Below, in pieces: positions 43,474 through 51,630 of a DNA stretch of 64,000 bases. This DNA comes from Deinococcus metalli (GTDB lineage Bacteria > Deinococcota > Deinococci > Deinococcales > Deinococcaceae), in assembly GCF_014201805.1 (NCBI RefSeq), contig NZ_JACHFK010000011.1:1-64000 (forward strand). The letters run 5' to 3'. The notes beneath the pieces were generated by a model. It had not been told where the DNA came from and searched no databases. It worked only from the letters and a program-made list of their open reading frames with translations. The translations under genes and the position numbers were made by a program. Position 1 is the first letter of the stretch. Each line of letters starts with the position of its first letter.

Positions 43474-44727
43474 TCACTTCCCTCCCGTGTACAGCACGCG
43501 GTACAGCACACCGCTCTGGTCGTCGGTGAACAGCAGGCTGCCGTCGGTGTAGGTCGCCACGCCGGCCACCCGGCCGAACTGCTTCCACACGTCGCCGTCC
43601 TGGTACACGAAGCCCGACACGAAGGGCTCGATGCGTTCGGGCCGGTTCTGCGCGTCGAACACCACGCGGCCGATTTCATAGCCGCTGGGCTCGCTGCGGT
43701 TCCACGACCCGCGGTACGCGACGAAGGCGTCGTTGCGGTACTCGGCGGGGAACTGCGTGCCGCTGTAGAAGGTCATGCCGATGGCCGCCGCGTGCGCGGT
43801 GTAGTTCAGCACGCTGCCCTGCGTGCCGGCGCAGTACGCCTCCTTGGTGATCTTGCCGGGGATGTTGCCCACGTTCACGTAGGGATCGGGCTGCTTGTCG
43901 CCATAGCAGTACGGCCAGCCGTAATTCTTGCCCCGCTCGATCACGTTCAGCTCCTCCGGGGGGATGTTGTCGCCGTGCCAGTCGCTGCCCTGATCGGCGC
44001 CGTACAGCACGCGCGTGGCCGGGTGCCACCCGAAGCCGATTGTGTGGCGCAGGCCGCGGGCGTAGATCTCGCGCGTCGAGCCGTCCGGGCTCAGGCGCAG
44101 CATGGTCGCTTCCTCAGGGTTGGGGCCCTGCACGTCGTTCGTGGTGGACCCGAAGGTCGCGTACAGGTAGCCGTCCGGTCCCCACTGGAGGTCGCGCGCC
44201 GAGTGCTGTCCCGCGTCGGGGAAGCCGTCCGCGAATACACGCGGCACGCTCAGCGAGCCGTCCGCGGCCATGTCCATCGCCCAGATGGTCTTCTCGCCGA
44301 CCACGTACAGCTTGCCGTTGCGGACGTCCAAGCCGTGCGCGAGCTTCAGGTTCTGCGCCACCTGCCGGCGCTCGGCCGCCTCGATCCTGCCGTCGCGGTT
44401 GACGTCCCTGAGGTACCACACGTCGTTCTGCGCGCGACGCGACAGGTAGATGCCGCCGTCGGGCATCACGTGCAGCATGCGGGCGTTGCCCAGGCCAGTC
44501 GCCATCGCCTTGACCGTGAAGCCGGCCGGCACCTTCAACCGCAAGAGCTTGTCGGCCGTGAATTCCAGCGGGGTGGGCTCGTTGCGGGTGGCCGTCACCG
44601 TGGCGGGCGGCTCGCCCGGCGGGATGGGCCGGGGTGTCGGGGGCGCCGTCTGGGCCGGAGCGGTCTGGGCGAGCGCCGTGCCGAGCAGCAGCGCCGCGCC
44701 CAGCCGGTGGAGGGGGGAGTAGGTCAT
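43474..44727 (-). CDS. Exported PQQ-dependent sugar dehydrogenase family protein
   Basis: 417 residues. Signal peptide (LGAALLLGTALAQ), Pro/Thr-rich linker, then the six-bladed glucose/sorbosone dehydrogenase fold: GIYLSRRAQNDVWYLRD, LAHGLDVRNGKLYVVGE, HSARDLQWGPDGYLYATFG, GLRHTIGFGWHPATRVLYG, ERGKNYGWPYCYG, YRGSWNRSEPSGYEI. AGGAGG lies 9 nt before the ATG. Probably a periplasmic quinoprotein oxidoreductase. PQQ and Ca ligands could not be confirmed by eye. Operon with the SodC fusion downstream and probably the hydrolase upstream. Confidence 0.9.
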   Translation of the reverse strand: MTYSPLHRLGAALLLGTALAQTAPAQTAPPTPRPIPPGEPPATVTATRNEPTPLEFTADKLLRLKVPAGFTVKAMATGLGNARMLHVMPDGGIYLSRRAQNDVWYLRDVNRDGRIEAAERRQVAQNLKLAHGLDVRNGKLYVVGEKTIWAMDMAADGSLSVPRVFADGFPDAGQHSARDLQWGPDGYLYATFGSTTNDVQGPNPEEATMLRLSPDGSTREIYARGLRHTIGFGWHPATRVLYGADQGSDWHGDNIPPEELNVIERGKNYGWPYCYGDKQPDPYVNVGNIPGKITKEAYCAGTQGSVLNYTAHAAAIGMTFYSGTQFPAEYRNDAFVAYRGSWNRSEPSGYEIGRVVFDAQNRPERIEPFVSGFVYQDGDVWKQFGRVAGVATYTDGSLLFTDDQSGVLYRVLYTGGK

Positions 44728-44819
44728 GTCGGGTGGCCTCCTGGAGGAAAGGGGACGGTCGGACGGAAGACGAGCGGGCGGCCCCGCGCGGGCGCGTCGG
44801 GGGCCGCTCTGGCGTCACG

Positions 44820-45716
44820 TCAGCGGACGGTGGGGAGCCACTTCAGCAGCGCGGCATTCACCTGCGCGGCCTTCTCGAAGGTGGCCGCGTGGCCCGCGCC
44901 GGGAATCTCCACCAGCGTGCTGCCGGGGATGGCGCTGTTCATCTTCAGCTGCAACTCGGTGGGCGTCAGGTTGTCCTCCACGCCGGCGATGATCAGCGTG
45001 GGCACCGTGATGGTCGGCAGGATCGGGTTCGCGTCGGGGCGGGCCGCCAGGGCGTTGCCGCCGCCGACCACACCGTTCAGGCTGGCGTTCTTCACCAGGG
45101 TGCTCAGGTGCGCGACCTGGTTGGGCATGGTCGTGCGGCTCACCGAGGTCAGCATGCGCGGCAGCAGGATCGGCACCAGGCTGGCCACGCCCTGCTGCTG
45201 GGCCTGCTGAGCGGTGCCGCGCCAGTTCGCGGCCTCGGCTACGCCGGCCGGCTCGGCGGTCGTGTCGATCAGGATCAGGCCCTTGAAGCGCTCGGGGGCC
45301 AGCTTGTACATCTGGAGCAGCGTCATGCCGCCCATGCTCATGCCGCCCACGATGGCCTTGTCGAGCTTCATGGCGTCCATGAAGGCCAGCATGGTCCTGG
45401 CGTAGTTCTCGATGCTGGCGTTGGCGTCCGGCGCCACGCTCTTGCCGAAGCCCGGCAGGTCCACCGTGATCACCTGGTAACCCGGCAGGGCGCGGTTGTT
45501 CTTGAACAGCTCGCCGTTCAGCGGGTAGCCGTGGATCAGGACCAGGGGCTGGCCGCTGCCGGCGGTCTTGTAGAACACGGTCGTGCCGTTCACCGAGACG
45601 GTGCCGCTGGTCATGGGCATCGCCATGGGCATGGACGCGCCGCCGGCGAGAGCGGGCGCGCCGAGCAGCGCGGTGAGGACAACAACGGACAGGGCACGCG
45701 GAGACAGGTTGCTCAT
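44820..45716 (-). CDS. Exported alpha/beta hydrolase
   Basis: 298 residues. Signal peptide (SVVVLTALLGAPALAGGA), a Met-rich linker (MPMAMPM), then an alpha/beta hydrolase: oxyanion HG at 62-63, nucleophile Ser127 in GGMSMGG, catalytic Asp in the LIIAGVEDNLTP region and His in IPGAGHAATFE. GAGGT precedes the ATG. It is 92 bp upstream of the PQQ-dehydrogenase gene on the same strand; all three products of this cluster are exported. The substrate is unknown. Confidence 0.9.
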   Translation of the reverse strand: MSNLSPRALSVVVLTALLGAPALAGGASMPMAMPMTSGTVSVNGTTVFYKTAGSGQPLVLIHGYPLNGELFKNNRALPGYQVITVDLPGFGKSVAPDANASIENYARTMLAFMDAMKLDKAIVGGMSMGGMTLLQMYKLAPERFKGLILIDTTAEPAGVAEAANWRGTAQQAQQQGVASLVPILLPRMLTSVSRTTMPNQVAHLSTLVKNASLNGVVGGGNALAARPDANPILPTITVPTLIIAGVEDNLTPTELQLKMNSAIPGSTLVEIPGAGHAATFEKAAQVNAALLKWLPTVR

Positions 45717-45847
45717 GAGGACCTCGGGTGGGGCGCCTCCGGCTGGAGTGATTCAGCGCCGACCTGGTGACGACCGGGGTGTTGCCCACACGGCAACTGC
45801 TGACAGACCGAAAGGGGGAAGGGGAACTGGCGTCACCATCCCAAACG

Positions 45848-45873
45848 GGCCCACCCCCCGGGGGGAGCGGGCC
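45848..45873 (-). terminator. Possible terminator of mqnD
   Basis: Imperfect GC hairpin: outer GGCC/GGCC around a run of six C followed by six G. On the minus strand it lies about 90 nt past the mqnD stop and is followed by CGTTT. Weak call. Confidence 0.35.
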
Positions 45874-45959
45874 ACATTCTTAAGTCCTCGTCAGGATGCG
45901 CCGAAGGGGCGCTCAGCGCGGCGTGAACCCGACTTCAAGGTCCAGCTCAGCAACCGGCG

Positions 45960-46817
45960 TCACCGCTCGACGAACAGGGGCAGGCCACTGTCACGCACCG
46001 CGCCCACGGCCACGGCGCGGCGGTGCAGTTCCCGCACGGCCTGCTCGCCTTCCTCGCCCACGTCCACGCTGAAGCCGTTCACGTACAGGTCGATGTGCGC
46101 CTGCATCACCTCGTCTGACAGCTCCAGCGCGTGCTCGCGGACATACGCGCGCGACGCGTCCGGGTGGGCGTACGCGTACTCCAGGCTGGCCCGCACCGCC
46201 GCGTTCAGCTCGCGCTGCAGGTCCACCGGCAGGTCGCGCCGCACGAGGATCGCGCCCAGCGGCAGCGGCAGGCCGGTGTCCTGCTCCCACCACGCGCCCA
46301 GGTCCAGGCGCTTGCTCAGGCCGAAATTCTGGTATGTGAAGCGGGACTCGTGGATGATCAGTCCCGCCGCCACCGCCTGCCCGCCGGACTCGCCGCGCTG
46401 CACGGCGGGCATCACCTCGTCGTAGCGCATCCGCACGACCTGTACGTCCGGGAACACCAGCCGCAGCAGCAGTTCCGCCGTGGTCAGCGCCCCCGGCGAC
46501 GCCACCACCTTGCCGTTCAGGTCCTGCACGTCGCCGCGTGTCACGATCAGGGGGCCGACGCCGCGACCCAGCGCCCCGCCCGCGCGCAGGGCCACGTAGT
46601 CCTCCATCACCTCGAAATACGCGCGGTAACTGATCTTGGTCATGGGGAGGCGGCCCTGCACGGCCCACTCGTTGAGGGTCTGCACGTCCTCCAGCACCTC
46701 GCGCACCGGCAGCGGTCCCCGCACCAGCCCCGCGTGCAGCGCGTGGAAGATGAAGGTGTCGTTCGGGCACAGCGAGTACCCGAGATCCAGAGTGTCCGGC
46801 AGCGTGGAGGACGTCAT
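45960..46817 (-). CDS. mqnD: 1,4-dihydroxy-6-naphthoate synthase MqnD
   Basis: 285 residues. N-terminal LGYSLCPNDTFIFHAL is diagnostic of MqnD, the futalosine-pathway enzyme converting cyclic de-hypoxanthinyl futalosine to dihydroxynaphthoate for menaquinone. Also LPMTKISYRAYFEV, VVASPGALTTAELLLRL and AAGLIIHESRFTYQNFGLSK. ATG 46817 is 6 nt behind TACGCT (46829-46824), leaderless. It implies the futalosine rather than the MenB-type route. No other mqn gene is in the window. Confidence 0.94.
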   Translation of the reverse strand: MTSSTLPDTLDLGYSLCPNDTFIFHALHAGLVRGPLPVREVLEDVQTLNEWAVQGRLPMTKISYRAYFEVMEDYVALRAGGALGRGVGPLIVTRGDVQDLNGKVVASPGALTTAELLLRLVFPDVQVVRMRYDEVMPAVQRGESGGQAVAAGLIIHESRFTYQNFGLSKRLDLGAWWEQDTGLPLPLGAILVRRDLPVDLQRELNAAVRASLEYAYAHPDASRAYVREHALELSDEVMQAHIDLYVNGFSVDVGEEGEQAVRELHRRAVAVGAVRDSGLPLFVER

Positions 46818-46910
46818 GCCCCGAGCGTACCGCCGGCGTGCCGGGACGATTGCAGTCCGGGGCCGCGCGTGGGTGCGGAGCGTGGGTCTCCGTGTGCCAC
46901 TGCTGGACGG

Positions 46911-47320
46911 CTGACCCCTTCGGACTGCGTGCCCTCCTGTGTCCGGCCGGACACCGCGGCCCTGACCCGCGACCTGAATGTGGCGAGAGCGTGCTGGCAA
47001 AATGCCGGGACACCGAATTACACCTCTACCGGGCAGTCCACCGGCTTCGTGCCCGCAGAGCCGATCACCGTGACCGTGCGGGGCGGTGTGGTCACGGCCA
47101 CCGCTCCGGCGGATCGTCCGGGTCTCGGCACCGTAAAAGACATGCACGACGTCATTGCCCGGTAGATCGCCGGCATGACCATGGCGGACTGCATGGCCGT
47201 GGGTGCCACCGACGACCCGGTGGACGGCCACCCCACCGAATTGTCGTGGGGCATCCTCAACGGAACATCGCGGACGGCTCCGGCGGCTGGCGCGTCACCG
47301 CGCTGGCGCCCCAGCCCCGA
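46911..47320 (+). pseudogene. Decayed tandem copy of the DUF6174-like gene
   Basis: The translation CVRPDTAALTRDLNVARACW aligns with YVRPDFAALTRQLRAARARW of the intact gene at 47365-47901. VKDMHDVIAR aligns with VEERFDDIAR, after which there is an in-frame TAG (47163-47165). DPVDGHPTELSWGIL aligns with DPRSGYPTHFYSGLG, then the frame shifts near 47262 and NIADGSGGWRVTALAPQ aligns with IMDGFGEWTLTRLTP. One stop and one frameshift therefore interrupt a paralogue of the next gene, and its signal-peptide end is not recognisable. Confidence 0.75.
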
Positions 47321-47364
47321 CGCTCCTCAGGCGGCCGTCAGACCCGCCCGCTACGCTGACCGGC

Positions 47365-47901
47365 ATGACTCACGCCCGCTCCATCCGCGCTGCGCTCGCC
47401 CTCCTCGCCGTCCTGAGCGTCACGGCCGCCCACGCGGGCGGGGCCGACGCTCCCGGCGGCGTGACGGTGCTGCCGCGCGCCTGCCGGGACGGCTATGTCC
47501 GGCCCGACTTCGCGGCCCTGACCCGCCAGCTCCGGGCGGCCCGTGCCCGCTGGGCGGCGGCCGGCGTGCGCGACTACACCTACGACCTGCACCAGATCGC
47601 CGCGCCCGTCCTGTTCCCGGACACCCGCGTGAGTGTCCGCGCGGGCCGCGCCGTCTCGAGCGCCATCCTGCCGGGCCAGGAGGGTGCGCCCAACCAGCTC
47701 GCCCGCAAGACCGTCGAGGAGCGCTTCGACGACATCGCCCGCACGCTGAGCCTGCGCCGCGCCGCCCCGTGCCCCGAGGTGCGGGTCAGCTTCGACCCGC
47801 GCTCGGGCTACCCCACGCACTTCTACAGCGGCCTGGGCGACGCCGGTATCATGGACGGCTTCGGCGAGTGGACGCTGACGAGGCTCACGCCCACCCGCTG
47901 A
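47365..47901 (+). CDS. Exported DUF6174-like protein
   Basis: 178 residues. Signal peptide (IRAALALLAVLSVTAAHA), then a compact domain with ALTRQLRAARARWAAAGVRDYTYDLHQ, the W...YTY pattern of DUF6174, VRAGRAVSS, TVEERFDDIARTLS and a C-terminal FDPRSGYPTHFYSGLG. ATG 47365 is 7 nt behind TACGCT (47352-47357), leaderless. A decayed tandem copy lies directly upstream. Periplasmic; molecular function unknown. Confidence 0.8.
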   Translation: MTHARSIRAALALLAVLSVTAAHAGGADAPGGVTVLPRACRDGYVRPDFAALTRQLRAARARWAAAGVRDYTYDLHQIAAPVLFPDTRVSVRAGRAVSSAILPGQEGAPNQLARKTVEERFDDIARTLSLRRAAPCPEVRVSFDPRSGYPTHFYSGLGDAGIMDGFGEWTLTRLTPTR

Positions 47902-47904
47902 GCG

Positions 47905-48812
<908 letters not shown>

Positions 48813-48816
<4 letters not shown>

Positions 48817-49313
48817 CGCGGCGACCGCAGCACGCCGTACAGCGCCGCCGTGACGGTGGACGCGCTGCCCACCAGCGAGCCGTCCTTCAGGCCGTCCAGC
48901 ACCGCCTGCGGCTTCATCCACAGCACCTCGATGTCCTCGTCCTCGTCGTGCGGCAGCTTGCTCTCGCGCAGGTTGGTGGCGTGGAAGACCGTCAGCGCCT
49001 CGTCGCAGAAGCCGGGGCTGGCGTAGAAGTGCGTGAGCTTCTCCATGTCGCCGTCCAGGCCGGCTTCCTCCTGAAGTTCGCGCCGCGCCGCCGACGCCGC
49101 GTCCTCGCCGTCGTCCACCAGCCCGGCCGGGGCCTCGACCGTGAACGCGCCGACCGCCCGGCGCTGCTGACGCACCAGCAGCATCTCGCCGGCGTCGTTC
49201 AGGGCCAGCACCGCCACGGCGTCCGCGTGCCGCACGATCTCCCACTTGCCGTCCATCAGTTCCAACCGCACGATATGCCCGTCGTAGATGACCTGGGTCT
49301 GCGCATTGCTCAT
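48813..49313 (-). CDS. Nudix hydrolase, ADP-ribose pyrophosphatase type
   Basis: 166 residues. Nudix box GLVDDGEDAASAARRELQEE followed by AGL is complete, with the catalytic REL-EE pattern. The preceding VRQQRRAVGAFTVEAPAG and following HFYASPGFCDEALTVF are typical of ADP-ribose/NUDT5-type enzymes. ATG 49313 is 6 nt behind TACAGT (49325-49320), leaderless. Coupled to ribF, so nucleotide-sugar or FAD turnover are possible substrates; ADP-ribose is the best guess. Confidence 0.9.
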
Positions 49314-49345
49314 GCTGAGACTGTAGTGGGTCTGGGGTTCCGCCG

Positions 49346-49939
49346 TCAGGACCGGTCGTGCCTGGCGCGGTAACGGGTCTGCTTGGTCACGTTGCCGCAG
49401 GTGGACATGTCGCACCAGCGGCGCGAGGCGTTGCGGCTGGTGTCGTGGAACAGCAGGTCACAGTCCGGGTTCTGGCAGACCTTGAGCCGGCCCGGCGTCA
49501 GGGTGTGCAGCAGCGTTGCCGCCGTGCGGGCCACGCCCACCGCCGGGTCGGACGGCCCGATGGTCTCGAAGGTGTGCCACTCGTGAAAGTCCGGCGGTTC
49601 GTGCCGGAGCTGCACGCGTTCGCGGCCCTGGTCGAGCACCGCGTTCAGGGTCAGCAGGCCGCGCGCGCTGTCGTCTCCGTGGGGCTCGCCGGTGGCCAGG
49701 GGGCGGTAGAGGGCGTCCAGCGCCGCCCGCAACCGACGGGCCGAGTACAGCGCCGCGTCCGGGTCGAGTCGGCCGGCGGCGTCCGGGCTGAGCAGTCCGG
49801 CCAGTCTGAACCACTCAACCGCGTGTTGACCGGAGCGCAGCAGATCATCTGGACCATCTGGTCGCCCCCGATGGACCAGGGTGTTGACCAGATCCAGGCT
49901 CGGATCACCGCCCACGAAGGGGAACTTGAAAGCCGCCAC
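49346..49939 (-). CDS. CGNR zinc-finger (ABATE domain) regulator
   Basis: 197 residues. N-terminal ABATE-type helical domain (GGDPSLDLVNTLVHRGRPD, LRAALDALYRPLATGE) and a C-terminal zinc finger: VCQNPDCDLLFHD, then RRWCDMSTCGNVTKQ with the CGNR-type signature. Proposed stress-responsive transcription regulators. GTG 49939 is 6 nt behind TACACT (49951-49946), leaderless. It diverges from the 50316 gene across a 376-bp region that contains an operator-like palindrome. Confidence 0.9.
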   Translation of the reverse strand: MAAFKFPFVGGDPSLDLVNTLVHRGRPDGPDDLLRSGQHAVEWFRLAGLLSPDAAGRLDPDAALYSARRLRAALDALYRPLATGEPHGDDSARGLLTLNAVLDQGRERVQLRHEPPDFHEWHTFETIGPSDPAVGVARTAATLLHTLTPGRLKVCQNPDCDLLFHDTSRNASRRWCDMSTCGNVTKQTRYRARHDRS

Positions 49940-50139
49940 GCACTCAGTGTAGGCCGACCTGGGTGACCTGGCTCGGAGGAGAGAGGCATAACCATCTATG
50001 AATATTGACGACGGTTACAAGTGTGGGTAGTGTGGTGCGGGGGCGCGACGGATTCGGAGTTGAGCGTCGCCCACCTGGCCCGACAGTAGTGAATGGCCCT
50101 GAGACTGCTTTTAAGTGGAAACATCTTTAACTTCCAGGC

Positions 50140-50157
50140 GGTGATGATGTCATCACC
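50140..50157. promoter_or_regulatory. Operator-like palindrome
   Basis: GGTGATGA-TG-TCATCACC, two perfect 8-bp arms around 2 bp. The size suits a dimeric regulator. It lies about 60 bp upstream of the AAGGAGG site and about 200 bp from the CGNR gene start. Confidence 0.5.
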
Positions 50158-50225
50158 CGTCAATTCGTTTTTAACGCCAATGTTAATGTATTGACGTAGT
50201 TGACATTGAACATCAAGGAGGACCA

Positions 50226-50234
50226 ATGGCGTAG
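50226..50234 (+). other. Two-codon ORF behind a perfect ribosome-binding site
   Basis: ATG GCG TAG follows AAGGAGG (50215-50221) by 4 nt. It lies about 80 nt upstream of the exported-protein start, in the presumed leader. A minimal start-stop unit of this kind could hold a ribosome on the leader; it could also be chance. Confidence 0.35.
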
Positions 50235-50315
50235 AGGGGGCAGAGGCAGGAGAACACGCTCCTCCTCAGCTGCCGACCCGTTCGCCTTGCCGTTCTCGCC
50301 ATCTGGAGGATTCAT

Positions 50316-51491
50316 ATGCCCGTCACCACACGCCCGGCGCTGTCCCGTTCGCTGTTCCTCGCGGCCCTGTTGGCCGCCAGCCCCGCGCTGGCCGACGCCG
50401 ACACGCAGCCCGCCCCGCCTTCCATCGGCGCGGACATTCCGCTGGTCTATTTCGGGCCGGCGCCCTCGACCGTCAATCCGAATCTGGTCGGGCCCAAACA
50501 ACTGCTGACCGCCGGCAAGATCGACTTCGACAAGTCCACCATCACCCTGCCGCTCTACCGGGGACAGCTGCGCGACGGCCGCAACGTCTGGTACGTCCTG
50601 ACCGATACCGACGACCGCGGCAACGCCGAGGCCCTGGGCCTGAACTACTCGGCCAAGCTGACCTACGCGGCAGTCGGCAAGGCCGTCCGCACGGCCACGC
50701 TGGGCAAGGGCGGCCTCCTGACCTTCGACCAGGGCACGGTGGACTTCGCGCCGGCTCGCCGGGTCGTGGCCGGAACGGCCAGCGCCTTCCCGCCGCAGGT
50801 CGCGCAGCCCGGCTCGGTCGGGGATGCCGCGTACACCCCGCTGGTGCGGATCACCAACGCCGGCGGCCACATCTACAACGCGCCGGTCGTGGCCTTCGAC
50901 ATCAGCGCCGAACAGCTCGGCAAGTTCTGCACGGCGGCGCCGGACTACAGCAAGGTGCACGACAAGGTCGTCAACATCTGCCCCGCAGGCGACGGCGGCG
51001 AGGTGACCCTGAGCCTGACCCCTGGCTTCAGCTTCGCCAAACCCGTGCTGTACCTGAGCACCGAGGCCAGCGACGCCCTGCCCGCCGCGATGGAGGGCGT
51101 GACGCAGGCCCCCGGCCTGAAGGACATCACGGTCGGCCACGACGACAGCGCCTTCAGCCCCGTCGAGCGGCTGTTCGCGGCGGTGAACGGCCCCACCGGG
51201 AAGGCCAACCCGCAGCGTCAGGGCTTCAATTCCGCGCTGAGCGGCGAAGGCAGTCCGCTGAACGTGCTGGGCGGCATCCCCACCGTCGCCACCGACTACA
51301 GCCCGCTGTGGGATCTGAACGTCTACGAGTGGACGAAGGCGTCCATCGCTGCCAGCTACCGCTCACGCCTGATCGAGGAGTTCCAGATTCTGGGCCTCGC
51401 GGAACGCGGCTTCATCACCGGCCCCGGCGGAGCGCCCTTCGGCTCGAGCGGCTTCATCGTGAACTGCCCCGTCGTCTGGCGATTCCTGTAA
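50316..51491 (+). CDS. Exported protein of unknown function
   Basis: 391 residues. Signal peptide (RSLFLAALLAASPALADA). The mature part reads as a secreted beta-rich protein: RDGRNVWYVLTDTDDRGNAE, GKGGLLTFDQGTVDF, VRITNAGGHIYNAPVVAFD and three cysteines (KFCTAA, NICPAG, NCPVVW). The C-terminus has DYSPLWDLNVYEWTKA, and related exported proteins with a VWYVLTD motif occur in several bacteria, but I cannot name the family. ATG 50316 has GGAGG 6 nt upstream. Preceded by an unusual A/T-rich leader and followed by a hairpin terminator. Confidence 0.8.
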   Translation: MPVTTRPALSRSLFLAALLAASPALADADTQPAPPSIGADIPLVYFGPAPSTVNPNLVGPKQLLTAGKIDFDKSTITLPLYRGQLRDGRNVWYVLTDTDDRGNAEALGLNYSAKLTYAAVGKAVRTATLGKGGLLTFDQGTVDFAPARRVVAGTASAFPPQVAQPGSVGDAAYTPLVRITNAGGHIYNAPVVAFDISAEQLGKFCTAAPDYSKVHDKVVNICPAGDGGEVTLSLTPGFSFAKPVLYLSTEASDALPAAMEGVTQAPGLKDITVGHDDSAFSPVERLFAAVNGPTGKANPQRQGFNSALSGEGSPLNVLGGIPTVATDYSPLWDLNVYEWTKASIAASYRSRLIEEFQILGLAERGFITGPGGAPFGSSGFIVNCPVVWRFL

Positions 51492-51512
51492 GAGTAGAGC
51501 GGACCCTGACGT

Positions 51513-51541
51513 GGGAGGCGGGGCCGGACGCCGCGCCTCCC
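51513..51541 (+). terminator. Hairpin terminator of the exported-protein gene
   Basis: 8-bp stem (51513-51520 with 51534-51541) about 20 nt past the stop codon. Confidence 0.5.
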
Positions 51542-51573
51542 CAAGCACTGACCCATTCGCCATGGAGGCCACC

Positions 51574-51630
51574 ATGCACCGGACGCCCACGACCTGTTCC
51601 CGCCGCCCTGCGGTCATCGCCCATGCCTGA
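51574..51630 (+). CDS. 18-residue upstream ORF overlapping the disulfide reductase start
   Basis: MHRTPTTCSRRPAVIAHA then TGA. GGAGG lies 5 nt before its ATG, whereas the reductase ATG at 51623 has no ribosome-binding site of its own. The stop (51628-51630) is just past the reductase start, so translation of the reductase probably depends on ribosomes finishing this ORF. Inferred from geometry. Confidence 0.45.
   Translation: MHRTPTTCSRRPAVIAHA

Larger units (their letters stand above)
49952..50315. promoter_or_regulatory. A/T-richer divergent regulatory region
   Basis: Visibly poorer in G+C than the rest of the window, especially 50100-50220. Holds an 18-bp palindrome (50140-50157), a second inverted repeat TTAAC/GTTAA (50171-50175 with 50182-50186), two TTGAC-type -35-like boxes (50191 and 50200) without a convincing -10, and a perfect AAGGAGG (50215-50221) in front of a two-codon ORF. 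The real ribosome-binding site of the next gene is GGAGG near 50305. No protein gene is convincing on either strand. Confidence 0.5.

Noticed and set aside
49996..50226. 76-residue minus-strand ORF in the A/T-rich region
   Set aside because: TTG start without a ribosome-binding site and a composition unlike neighbouring proteins; it exists because the region is A/T-richer and has few stops.
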